This document shows positions 1 through 4,967 of a stretch of DNA of 5,075 nucleotides, one piece after another. The translations under genes and the position numbers were made by a program. The DNA is taken from assembly GCA_018903055.1 (NCBI GenBank), contig JAHIPW010000048.1, positions 1 through 5,075 on the forward strand. The letters run 5' to 3'. The notes under the pieces were generated by a model. That model saw nothing but the letters and a program-made list of their open reading frames with translations. It was not told the origin of the DNA and made no database searches. The stretch comes from DRGV01 sp018903055 [NCBI: bacterium] (GTDB taxonomy: Bacteria; UBP18; UBA7526). How positions within the stretch are numbered: position 1 is the first letter of the stretch; every line of letters starts with the position of its first letter.

Positions 1-2
1 AA

Positions 3-632
3 AGAAGCCCCTATGTCAGCCGTGGGGGGGAGAAGTTAGAGAAAGCATTAAAAGAATTCAGGATTGATATAAAAGAAAAGATAATCCTGGATGCCGGAGC
101 TTCTACTGGAGGATTTACTGACTGTCTCTTGAAATATGGAGCAAAGAAGGTCTATGCGGTTGATGTGGGCTATGGTCAGTTGGCTTGGAGATTGAGGATG
201 GATCCTCGGGTAGTAGTGCTGGAGAGAAGAAATATTCGTTATTTAAAAAAGGAGGAATTAGAAGAAGAGCTAGACCTCGTTACCCTGGACCTCTCTTTCA
301 TCTCCCTGACCAAAGTCCTAGAAGGAATTGACAATCTTTTGACTCTAAAAGGAGATATTATCGCTCTCATCAAGCCTCAGTTTGAGGCCGGAAGAGAGAA
401 AGTAAAGAGGGGAGGGGTAGTAAGGGATCCCGGCGTTCACAGAGAGGTTATTCTTAAGGTTATAGATAAGGCAAAAGAGATCGGCCTTAAGACAAAGGGA
501 TTAATCTCTTCACCCTTAAAGGGCCCGGCAGGGAATATAGAATATTTTGTCCATTTAGTAAGAGAAGGAAAAGAAATAAAGAATATCCCAGAAAGAATAA
601 AAGAAGTGGTTGACCAAGCTCATGGAGGATGA
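3..632 (+). CDS. tlyA: TlyA-family rRNA 2'-O-methyltransferase (5' truncated by window edge)
   Basis: This is the C-terminal ~209 residues of a TlyA (hemolysin A family) methyltransferase. The family uses S-adenosylmethionine to methylate ribose 2'-OH groups of cytidines in 16S and/or 23S rRNA. The reading frame is open from base 3, so the true start and the N-terminal S4 RNA-binding domain lie upstream; the TTG at 129 is internal. Visible motifs are YVSRGGEKL (12-38), the SAM-binding loop DAGASTGGFT (90-119), AVDVGYGQL, LDLSFISL, IKPQFEAG and GPAGNIEYF. All four residues of the FtsJ-type K-D-K-E catalytic tetrad can be placed: Lys at 33-35, Asp at 288-290, Lys at 372-374 and Glu at 540-542, so the enzyme looks intact. 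It stops three bases before nadK, and tlyA-nadK is a well-known bacterial gene pair, probably one transcript. The haemolysin label is historical. Identity is very secure; the exact rRNA target is not visible. Confidence 0.95.
   Translation, partial: RSPYVSRGGEKLEKALKEFRIDIKEKIILDAGASTGGFTDCLLKYGAKKVYAVDVGYGQLAWRLRMDPRVVVLERRNIRYLKKEELEEELDLVTLDLSFISLTKVLEGIDNLLTLKGDIIALIKPQFEAGREKVKRGGVVRDPGVHREVILKVIDKAKEIGLKTKGLISSPLKGPAGNIEYFVHLVREGKEIKNIPERIKEVVDQAHGG
624..629 (+). promoter_or_regulatory. Ribosome binding site for nadK, inside the end of tlyA
   Basis: GGAGGA lies 7-8 nt before the GTG at 636 and overlaps the last Gly-Gly codons of tlyA. It fixes the GTG as the nadK start and suggests that the two genes are translationally coupled. 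Confidence 0.8.
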
Positions 633-635
633 ATA

Positions 636-1511
636 GTGAACAAAATTGGAATTATTATCAATCCCAAAAAGCCCCAAGCAAGGGAGACTTTAAAAAAACT
701 TGTTAATTATTTAAATAAGAGAAGAAAGTCGATCATCCTCGAAAAAATAAGCGCCAGGCTCATTCAACGACCCAGACTTGGAGCAAAGGATAATAGAGCC
801 TATCAAAGATGTGATCTAATCATTGCCCTGGGCGGGGATGGAACTCTTTTGAGGGCAGTAAGAATGCTTAAAGGAAAAGAGATTCCCATTCTGGGAGTAA
901 ACCTGGGAGGGTTGGGTTTTCTTACTGAGGTTACTTTGGGTGAACTTTACAAAACCCTAAGCGACGTTTTGGCGGATAGATATCGACTGGAGAAAAGGAT
1001 AGGCCTTGAGGCCACCCTCTATAGGGGGAGAAAGAGGATAGCTACCTCTACTGCCCTGAACGATTGCGTAATTACCAAGGGAGTTCTTTCCCGGCTGATC
1101 AGATTGGATGCTTTCATCGGGAAAGAGTATCTTACTACCTATGCTGCAGATGGACTCATCATTTCTACCTCTACTGGGTCTACTGCTCATTCCCTTTCTG
1201 CTGGAGGACCCATCGTCCATCCTGGTATTCCAGCCATCATCCTCACCCCTATCTGTCCCCATACCTTGAGCAACCGTCCCCTCATCATCTCTGGAGAAGA
1301 AGAGATCAGGATAAGAATTGCTTCCCCTCATCCAGACATTGCTCTTACCCTGGATGGCCAGGAAGTGATCAAATTGAAGGAGAAGGATGTCATCAGAATA
1401 AAGAAGGCTTCCTCTAAGATAGGACTCATCGTCCCTAAAAAGAAGAGCTACTATCAGGTATTAAGGAAAAAATTAAAATGGGGAGGAACCACTTCAGCAA
1501 GTAGCAAGTAA
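636..1511 (+). CDS. nadK: NAD kinase
   Basis: ATP-NAD kinase phosphorylates the 2'-hydroxyl of NAD to make NADP in the cytoplasm. The 291 residues match the usual family length (about 280-300). An N-terminal Rossmann-like part carries the signature GGDGT (66-70), with Asp68 the expected catalytic residue, followed by GVNLGGLGFLTE (87-98). The C-terminal beta-rich domain carries ALNDCVI (140-146) and the NAD-binding stretch around DGLIISTSTGSTAHS (172-186), then LSAGGPI. The more usual form of that stretch is STPTGSTAYS, so Ser179 and His185 are mild departures. The start is GTG, supported by GGAGGA just upstream. The last residues, roughly ASSK, and the TAA stop are encoded by a spacer repeat of the AAGTAAC type, so the C-terminal tail is probably not ancestral. 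It follows tlyA by three bases; the kor cluster begins 89 nt downstream. Identity is secure. Confidence 0.97.
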   Translation: MNKIGIIINPKKPQARETLKKLVNYLNKRRKSIILEKISARLIQRPRLGAKDNRAYQRCDLIIALGGDGTLLRAVRMLKGKEIPILGVNLGGLGFLTEVTLGELYKTLSDVLADRYRLEKRIGLEATLYRGRKRIATSTALNDCVITKGVLSRLIRLDAFIGKEYLTTYAADGLIISTSTGSTAHSLSAGGPIVHPGIPAIILTPICPHTLSNRPLIISGEEEIRIRIASPHPDIALTLDGQEVIKLKEKDVIRIKKASSKIGLIVPKKKSYYQVLRKKLKWGGTTSASSK

Positions 1512-1575
1512 CAAGGAACAAGTAACAATTTTTCAATGTTCATTGCTTCCGTCTCAGACGGATTCAATGTTAATT
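1497..1575 (+). repeat. AAGTAAC-type spacer repeat, copy 1, with nested palindrome
   Basis: The spacer between nadK and the ferredoxin gene contains degenerate tandem units of the form AAGTAACA (about 1499-1528), then TTCATTG and TTCAATGTTAATT (1563-1575). A second copy lies at about 3676-3735: both share AACAAGTAACAAT (here 1517-1529) and end in TTCAATGTTAATT. In this copy 17 nt (1546-1562) containing the palindrome TCCGTC-tca-GACGGA separate TTCATTG from TTCAATG; in the other copy those words are adjacent. The repeat starts inside nadK and supplies its stop codon. There is no coding potential and no U-tract after the hairpin, so a terminator is doubtful. Confidence 0.8.
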
Positions 1576-1600
1576 CGTATTTATCTAAAAGGAAATCATT

Positions 1601-1804
1601 GTGGCTAAGATCGTAATCGATAAGGAGAGATGCAAGGGGTGTAAACTCTGCATCCCAGTCTGCCCCAAGAACTTAATCACTATGTCCCAGAGATTAAATA
1701 GTAAAGGATATCACCCAGCAGAGCAGGCAAAGGAAGGGGAATGTACTGCCTGTGGGCTCTGCTATTTAATTTGTCCCGACGTTGCTATTGAAATCTGGAA
1801 ATAG
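1601..1804 (+). CDS. korD: 2-oxoacid:ferredoxin oxidoreductase, delta (4Fe-4S ferredoxin) subunit
   Basis: A 67-residue two-cluster ferredoxin. It carries electrons from the catalytic subunits of a 2-oxoacid:ferredoxin oxidoreductase to soluble ferredoxin. Two classical cluster motifs are visible: Cys11-x2-Cys14-x2-Cys17-x3-Cys21-Pro and Cys48-x2-Cys51-x2-Cys54-x3-Cys58-Pro, so two [4Fe-4S] clusters are expected. The start is GTG, preceded at good distance by AAAGGA (1588-1593); no signal peptide is present, so it is cytoplasmic. The alpha, beta and gamma subunit genes follow directly, and this context assigns it to the complex rather than to a free ferredoxin. The RBS and first codons (1588-1610) are nearly identical to those of the next gene (1854-1876). 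The substrate class of the complex (KOR or VOR) cannot be read from this subunit. Confidence 0.92.
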   Translation: MAKIVIDKERCKGCKLCIPVCPKNLITMSQRLNSKGYHPAEQAKEGECTACGLCYLICPDVAIEIWK

Positions 1805-1810
1805 AAACAA

Positions 1811-1839
1811 GGGAAAGTGAGAAAGTGGGAAAGTGAGAA
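1811..1839 (+). repeat. Two direct copies of a purine-rich 13-mer in the spacer
   Basis: GGGAAAGTGAGAA occurs at 1811-1823 and again at 1827-1839, a 16-nt period joined by AGT. It fills about half of the 62-nt spacer between the delta and alpha subunit genes and ends well before the alpha RBS (AAAGGAA, 1854-1860). Its sequence is unrelated to the other spacer repeats. Confidence 0.75.
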
Positions 1840-1866
1840 GCGGGGTTTGCCTGAAAGGAAATTGTT

Positions 1867-2949
1867 ATGGCTAAGAGACTGATGATGGGGAATGAGGCCA
1901 TTGGGGAAGGAGCAATTCAAGCCGGATGTCGTTTCTATGCCGGTTATCCCATTACCCCCCAAAATGAACTTACTGCCTATATGGCGAAGAGAATGCCTGA
2001 GGTGAACGGAGTCTTCATCCAATCGGAATCGGAATTGGCAGCCATTAGTATGCTCTATGGTGCCTCTTTAGTTGGGGCACGGACCATGACCTCCTCTTCC
2101 TCCCCTGGAATAAGTCTCATGCAGGAGGGGATTTCCTATATGGCCGGGGCAGAGCTTCCCTGCGTCATCGCCAATATCCAAAGGGGTGGCCCGGGATTGG
2201 GAAACATCTCCGGGGCCCAGGGAGACTATTTTCAGGCAACAAGGGGGGGAGGGCACGGAGACTATCGCACCCTGGTTTTGGCTCCTCACTCCGTTCAGGA
2301 GATGTTCCACCTTACCAGAGAGGCCTTTGATTTAGCGGATAGATATCGAAGCCCAGTCATTATTTTAGGGGATGGGGTTTTGGGCCAGATGATGGAGCCC
2401 ATGGAAATCCAGCCGCCGAAGGCGAGCCTCGCCAAAGGCGGGGATCCAGAATCCAGGATCCAGGATCCAGCAAAGAAGGATTGGATACTAGATGGATGTC
2501 AGGGAAGAGAGCCGAGAAGCATAAAGTCTCTCATCCTGGGAGAGAATTCGTTGGAGAAACATAATGAGAGATTGGCCGAGAAGTATAAAGAGATGGAGAA
2601 GGAAATAAGATATGAGGCTGTAGAAATAGAGGACGCCCAAGCAATCCTGGTGGCCTTTGGGACCTCAGCCAGAATATGTAAAGAGGCCATGCATCGTGCA
2701 AGGAAAGAGGGATTAAAAGTGGGGCTCATAAGACCCATTACTCTCTTTCCTTTCCCCAAAGAGATCATTTTAGAAAATGCTCCGAGAATAAAGGGATATC
2801 TCACCGTAGAGATGAATCTGGGACAGATGGTAGAGGATGTAAGATTAGCAGTAAGTGGAAGATGTCCGGTCCATTTCTATGGTCGACCAGCAGGTGGTTT
2901 CCCAGAAGTAGAAATAATAATTGAGAAAATAAAGGAGATTCTGGGGTGA
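1867..2949 (+). CDS. korA: 2-oxoacid:ferredoxin oxidoreductase, alpha subunit (VorB/KorA type)
   Basis: The 360-residue alpha subunit forms the active site together with the TPP-binding beta subunit, in oxidative decarboxylation of a 2-oxoacid to acyl-CoA with ferredoxin as acceptor, or the reverse. The N-terminal pyrimidine-binding domain (about 1-180) contains GYPITPQNE (26-34), [26 protein letters not shown] (74-88), RGGPGLGNI and GGGHGDYR. The C-terminal domain (about 225-360) contains [26 protein letters not shown] and [10 protein letters not shown]. The wording resembles proteins annotated VorB (branched-chain 2-oxoacid) as well as KorA (2-oxoglutarate), so the substrate stays open. The ATG start has AAAGGAA 6 nt upstream. 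Oddity: residues about 183-202, in the linker between the domains, are encoded by a palindrome plus four tandem heptamers (2413-2470), giving a low-complexity insertion. The stop overlaps the beta-subunit start by 4 nt. The family is secure; the substrate is not. Confidence 0.94.
   Translation: MAKRLMMGNEAIGEGAIQAGCRFYAGYPITPQNELTAYMAKRMPEVNGVFIQSESELAAISMLYGASLVGARTMTSSSSPGISLMQEGISYMAGAELPCVIANIQRGGPGLGNISGAQGDYFQATRGGGHGDYRTLVLAPHSVQEMFHLTREAFDLADRYRSPVIILGDGVLGQMMEPMEIQPPKASLAKGGDPESRIQDPAKKDWILDGCQGREPRSIKSLILGENSLEKHNERLAEKYKEMEKEIRYEAVEIEDAQAILVAFGTSARICKEAMHRARKEGLKVGLIRPITLFPFPKEIILENAPRIKGYLTVEMNLGQMVEDVRLAVSGRCPVHFYGRPAGGFPEVEIIIEKIKEILG
2413..2470 (+). repeat. In-frame palindrome plus tandem heptamer repeat inside the alpha-subunit gene
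   Basis: A palindrome at 2413-2441 has arms CCGCCgaaGGCGAG and CTCGCCaaaGGCGG, which pair apart from a 3-nt internal mismatch. It is followed directly by four heptamers: GATCCAG (2443-2449), AATCCAG (2450-2456), GATCCAG (2457-2463) and GATCCAG (2464-2470). The block keeps the reading frame and encodes about residues 183-202, between MEIQ and KKDWILDG. It resembles the spacer repeats elsewhere in the window in combining a small palindrome with short tandem units. The coding frame on both sides aligns with normal family motifs, so the gene is not broken. Confidence 0.8.
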
Positions 2950-3695
2950 AGAAAATATTGGGGCGACCGGAGAGTATGCAGGATGTTTCCACTATCTATT
3001 GTCCGGGATGTGGCCATGGCATCGTTCATAGGTTGGTCTGCGAGGTAATCGATGAGTTGGGAATAAGAGAAAAGACCATTGCTGTGGCACCAGTAGGCTG
3101 CGCTGTCCTTGCCTACCAGTACTGGAAATTTGATACCACCGAAGCTGCCCATGGCCGGCCTCCGGCAGTGGCTACGGGAATAAAGAGGATTTTACCGGAC
3201 AGGATAGTCTTCACCTATCAGGGGGATGGAGACCTGGCAGCTATTGGGACAGCAGAGACAGTCCATGCTGCCAATCGGGGAGAGAATATCACCACAATCT
3301 TTGTCAATAATGCGGTCTATGGTATGACTGGAGGGCAGATGGCCCCTACCACATTGATTGGCCAGAAGACCTTAACCACTCCTTCTGGCCGAGATCCAAA
3401 GTTGGCTGGCTATCCCATAAAGATTTCCGAGGCCCTGGCTCAACTCGATGGAACAACCTATATTGAAAGGGTGGCGGTCAATAGCCCCAAGAACATATTG
3501 AAAGCAAAGAAGGCCATAAAGAAAGCATTCCAGGTTCAACTCGAGAATAGGGGGTTCTCTTTAGTGGAGGTATTATCTATGTGCCCCACTGCCTGGTGGG
3601 TAAGCCCCGAAGAGGCCCTCAAGTGGGTAGAGGAGAGGATGCTCCCAGAATTCCCCTTGGGAGTCATCAAAGATAAAGTAACAAGTAACAAGTAA
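2946..3695 (+). CDS. korB: 2-oxoacid:ferredoxin oxidoreductase, beta subunit (TPP-binding)
   Basis: The 249-residue beta subunit binds thiamine pyrophosphate and the proximal [4Fe-4S] cluster. Visible motifs are CPGCGHG with Cys19 and Cys22, PVGC with Cys52, the TPP/Mg motif [10 protein letters not shown] (93-102) ending at Asn121-Asn122, [12 protein letters not shown] (125-136), and a late Cys213 in SMCPT. Cys19, Cys22, Cys52 and Cys213 are the expected four cluster ligands. The GTG start overlaps the alpha stop as GTGA (2946-2949), with AAAGGAG at 2931-2937, which indicates translational coupling and a stoichiometric complex. The protein is of ordinary length for the family. The last five residues, VTSNK, and the TAA stop are encoded by the first units of a spacer repeat, so the original C-terminus was probably near IKDK. 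Cytoplasmic, with no membrane segment. The subunit family is secure; KOR versus VOR specificity is open. Confidence 0.95.
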   Translation: MKKILGRPESMQDVSTIYCPGCGHGIVHRLVCEVIDELGIREKTIAVAPVGCAVLAYQYWKFDTTEAAHGRPPAVATGIKRILPDRIVFTYQGDGDLAAIGTAETVHAANRGENITTIFVNNAVYGMTGGQMAPTTLIGQKTLTTPSGRDPKLAGYPIKISEALAQLDGTTYIERVAVNSPKNILKAKKAIKKAFQVQLENRGFSLVEVLSMCPTAWWVSPEEALKWVEERMLPEFPLGVIKDKVTSNK

Positions 3696-3735
3696 CAATG
3701 AAAAATTGTTCATTGTTCATTGTTCAATGTTAATT
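3676..3735 (+). repeat. AAGTAAC-type spacer repeat, copy 2
   Basis: Tandem AGTAACA units (3677-3697) run through the end of the beta-subunit gene and provide its TAA stop at 3693-3695. They are followed by TTGTTCATTGTTCATTG and TTCAATGTTAATT (3723-3735). AACAATGAA (3694-3702) and TTCATTGTT (3709-3717) form a perfect 9-bp AT-rich inverted repeat with a 6-nt loop. It shares both end words with copy 1 at 1497-1575. The weak AT stem and lack of a U-tract argue against a terminator, and the gamma gene with its own RBS follows. Confidence 0.8.
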
Positions 3736-3758
3736 GATATCGCCTTACAGGAGATAAT

Positions 3759-4295
3759 GTGAGAGAAGAAATAGTCATCGCTGGTTTTGGAGGCCAGGGG
3801 ATTATGTTTGCTGGAACTCTGCTTGCCCAGGGAGCGATGGAGGAGGACCTTCAGGTCACCTTCTTCCCTTCTTATGGAGCAGAGATGAGGGGAGGTACGG
3901 CAAACTGTAATCTGATCATTTCAGATGAGGAGATCGGCTCACCAGTAGTGATCAACTCCTCCGCTGCCCTTATGCTCAATCAACCTTCCCTCGATAAGTT
4001 TGAAAAAAGAATGAAAGGGAAAGGCCTCTTGATCATCAATTCCTCTCTGGTTGATAGGGAAGTGGAGAGAAAGGACCTGGAAATAATTAAGATCCCGGCT
4101 ACAGAGATGGCTGAGAGATTAGGGAACGTCAAGGTAGCCAACATGATCGCTCTCGGTGCTTACTTAAAGAAGAGTAGAATAATTTCCCTGGAAAGCGTAA
4201 TTAAATCCCTTCCTAAGGTTCTAGGGGAGAGGAAGAGAGATCTATTAGAAGTGAACCAGAAGGCTTTAAGAGAAGGGGGAGGACTCATAAAGTGA
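3759..4295 (+). CDS. korC: 2-oxoacid:ferredoxin oxidoreductase, gamma subunit
   Basis: The 178-residue gamma subunit completes the four-subunit enzyme. In multi-subunit oxidoreductases this domain carries part of the CoA-handling and structural role that is fused into single-chain PFOR. The start region IVIAGFGGQGIMFAG (5-19) holds the typical Gly-rich turn, and PSYGAEMRGGTANC (37-50) is the second family signature; the length is normal. The GTG start is chosen because AGGAG (3749-3753) lies 5 nt upstream. An ATG at 3757 is in another frame and does not lead into these motifs. It is separated from the beta gene by 63 nt of repeat, unlike the 4-nt overlap between alpha and beta, and its stop overlaps the acetyltransferase start by 4 nt. 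Cytoplasmic. The family is secure; the substrate is undetermined. Confidence 0.94.
   Translation: MREEIVIAGFGGQGIMFAGTLLAQGAMEEDLQVTFFPSYGAEMRGGTANCNLIISDEEIGSPVVINSSAALMLNQPSLDKFEKRMKGKGLLIINSSLVDREVERKDLEIIKIPATEMAERLGNVKVANMIALGAYLKKSRIISLESVIKSLPKVLGERKRDLLEVNQKALREGGGLIK
4274..4282 (+). promoter_or_regulatory. Ribosome binding site for the acetyltransferase, inside the gamma gene
   Basis: AGGGGGAGG ends 9 nt before the GTG at 4292 and supports that start. Its position within the gamma gene, together with the GTGA stop-start overlap, suggests coupled translation. Confidence 0.65.
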
Positions 4296-4747
4296 TTAGA
4301 AAGGCAAAAGCTTCTGACGTTGGAAAGATACAGAAGTTAATCAACGCTTATGCCCGAGGAGGGGCCCTTCTTCCTCGTTCCTTAAACGAATTGTATGAGA
4401 ATATAAGGGATTTTTTCGTTTGGGAAAAGGAAAGGAAGATCTTGGGTTGCTGTGCCCTCCACATCGCCTGGGAAGACTTAGCAGAGATAAAATCCCTGAC
4501 AGTCAGCAAGAGAGCAAGAGGAAGAGGGATAGGAAGCAGGCTCCTTCAAAGTGTTCTCTCAGAAGCAAAGGATCTGGGAATGAAGAAGGTTTTCGCTCTT
4601 ACTAATCAAGAAAAGTTTTTCAAGAAGAACGGTTTTAAAAAGATAAAGAAAGAAAAACTGCCTCACAAGATATGGGGAGAATGCATTAGATGTCCCAAAT
4701 TCCCTGACTGCGACGAAGTGGCCATGATTTTTTTAATTGACAATTAA
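4292..4747 (+). CDS. GNAT N-acetyltransferase, short ArgA-like type
   Basis: The 151-residue single-domain GNAT protein transfers acetyl from acetyl-CoA to an amine. The acetyl-CoA pyrophosphate loop is visible as RGRGIG (76-81), preceded by AEIKSLTVSKRA. The segments LLPRSLNELYENIRDFFV (26-43), CCALHIAWEDLAEIKSL (53-69) and LPHKIWGECIRCPKFP are characteristic of the short ArgA-related proteins (COG1246) found in many anaerobes, some of which act as N-acetylglutamate synthases in arginine synthesis. Three cysteines near the C-terminus (131, 134, 140) recur in the family as I know it and could bind metal; this is not shown. The GTG start overlaps the gamma-subunit stop (GTGA, 4292-4295), so it is probably the last gene of the kor operon. 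The substrate is inferred from family resemblance only, and no gene symbol is given for that reason. Confidence 0.85.
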   Translation: MIRKAKASDVGKIQKLINAYARGGALLPRSLNELYENIRDFFVWEKERKILGCCALHIAWEDLAEIKSLTVSKRARGRGIGSRLLQSVLSEAKDLGMKKVFALTNQEKFFKKNGFKKIKKEKLPHKIWGECIRCPKFPDCDEVAMIFLIDN

Positions 4748-4766
4748 ATCCTGCTTATGCTATTAT
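4737..4766 (+). promoter_or_regulatory. Predicted sigma70-type promoter for the downstream membrane gene
   Basis: A perfect -35 box TTGACA (4737-4742) overlaps the last codons of the acetyltransferase. It is followed after 18 nt by TATTAT (4761-4766, five of six to consensus), preceded by TGC, which makes an extended -10. Transcription would start near 4773, giving a leader of about 195 nt before the ATG at 4968. The match is by eye in an AT-rich stretch. Confidence 0.6.
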
Positions 4767-4773
4767 ATACACA

Positions 4774-4810
4774 GATTAACCCCGCCCCTGCGTGCAGGAG
4801 CGGGGTAATC
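4774..4810 (+). repeat. GC-rich hairpin flanked by CACAGATT direct repeats
   Basis: GATTA-a-CCCCGC-c-CCTG (4774-4790) pairs with CAGG-a-GCGGGG-TAATC (4795-4810) around a CGTG loop, with one bulge and one mismatch. CACAGATT occurs on both sides (4770-4777 and 4810-4817). It lies 27 nt after the acetyltransferase stop. The stem is strong enough for a terminator, but the following bases are TAATCACAGATTGTTT rather than a T-run, so termination is uncertain. With the predicted promoter, the stem would sit at the very 5' end of the downstream transcript. Confidence 0.75.
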
Positions 4811-4821
4811 ACAGATTGTTT

Positions 4822-4894
4822 AGTTCGGAGTTAGGAGTTTGGAGTTAGGAGTCTCCGAACACCGAACTCAAGGCCGAAGGCCGTGCTCCGAACT
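4822..4894 (+). repeat. Inverted and direct repeat block in the leader of the membrane gene
   Basis: The block is bounded by the perfect 9-bp inverted repeat AGTTCGGAG (4822-4830) and CTCCGAACT (4886-4894). Inside are two copies of GGAGTTAGGAGT (4827-4838 and 4841-4852), two more complements of the left arm (CTCCGAAC at 4853-4860 and CCGAACT at 4862-4868) and a small palindrome GGCCGAAGGCC (4872-4882). I see no open reading frame of note in it. It could be a dispersed repeat unit or a structured leader. Confidence 0.7.
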
Positions 4895-4952
4895 GCAGAA
4901 TCCGTGTTAGATATGCATTCACAATAGGCAAAGCAAAAAATCCGTGTATAGA

Positions 4953-4961
4953 AAGGAGGTG
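4953..4961 (+). promoter_or_regulatory. Near-perfect Shine-Dalgarno site for the last gene
   Basis: AAGGAGGTG is a full-length complement of the usual 16S rRNA 3' tail, 6 nt before the ATG at 4968. It is stronger than the other sites in the window and supports this short partial frame as a real gene. Confidence 0.8.
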
Positions 4962-4967
4962 TACGAG

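Noticed and set aside
129-632. TlyA starting at the TTG at 129
   Set aside because: The frame is open back to base 3 and upstream residues include the conserved YVSRGGEKL and SAM-binding motifs, so 129 is internal.
957-1417. Open frames on the minus strand (957-1331) and in another plus frame (1064-1417) within nadK
   Set aside because: They lie wholly within a well-supported nadK, have low-complexity translations with no recognisable motif, and lack a convincing RBS.
1548-1562. Rho-independent terminator after nadK
   Set aside because: The stem is only 6 bp and is followed by ATTCAATG rather than a T-run.
1497-1575. CRISPR array
   Set aside because: Units are 7-13 nt and contiguous or degenerate, with no regular unique spacers and no cas genes.
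1512-1600. Separate promoter for the kor cluster in the nadK-korD spacer
   Set aside because: I tried TTGCTT and TTCAAT as -35 boxes but found no good -10 at 16-18 nt, so I cannot support a promoter here.
2413-2470. Frameshift or pseudogene in the alpha subunit
   Set aside because: The odd block keeps the reading frame, and conserved motifs continue to a normal C-terminus.
1762-3152. Minus-strand open frames across the alpha and beta subunit genes
   Set aside because: They are antisense to secure genes, show no family motifs, and run across real gene boundaries.
4420-4605. 61-codon plus-strand frame inside the acetyltransferase gene
   Set aside because: Its translation is a basic low-complexity string in a shifted frame of a gene with clear GNAT motifs.
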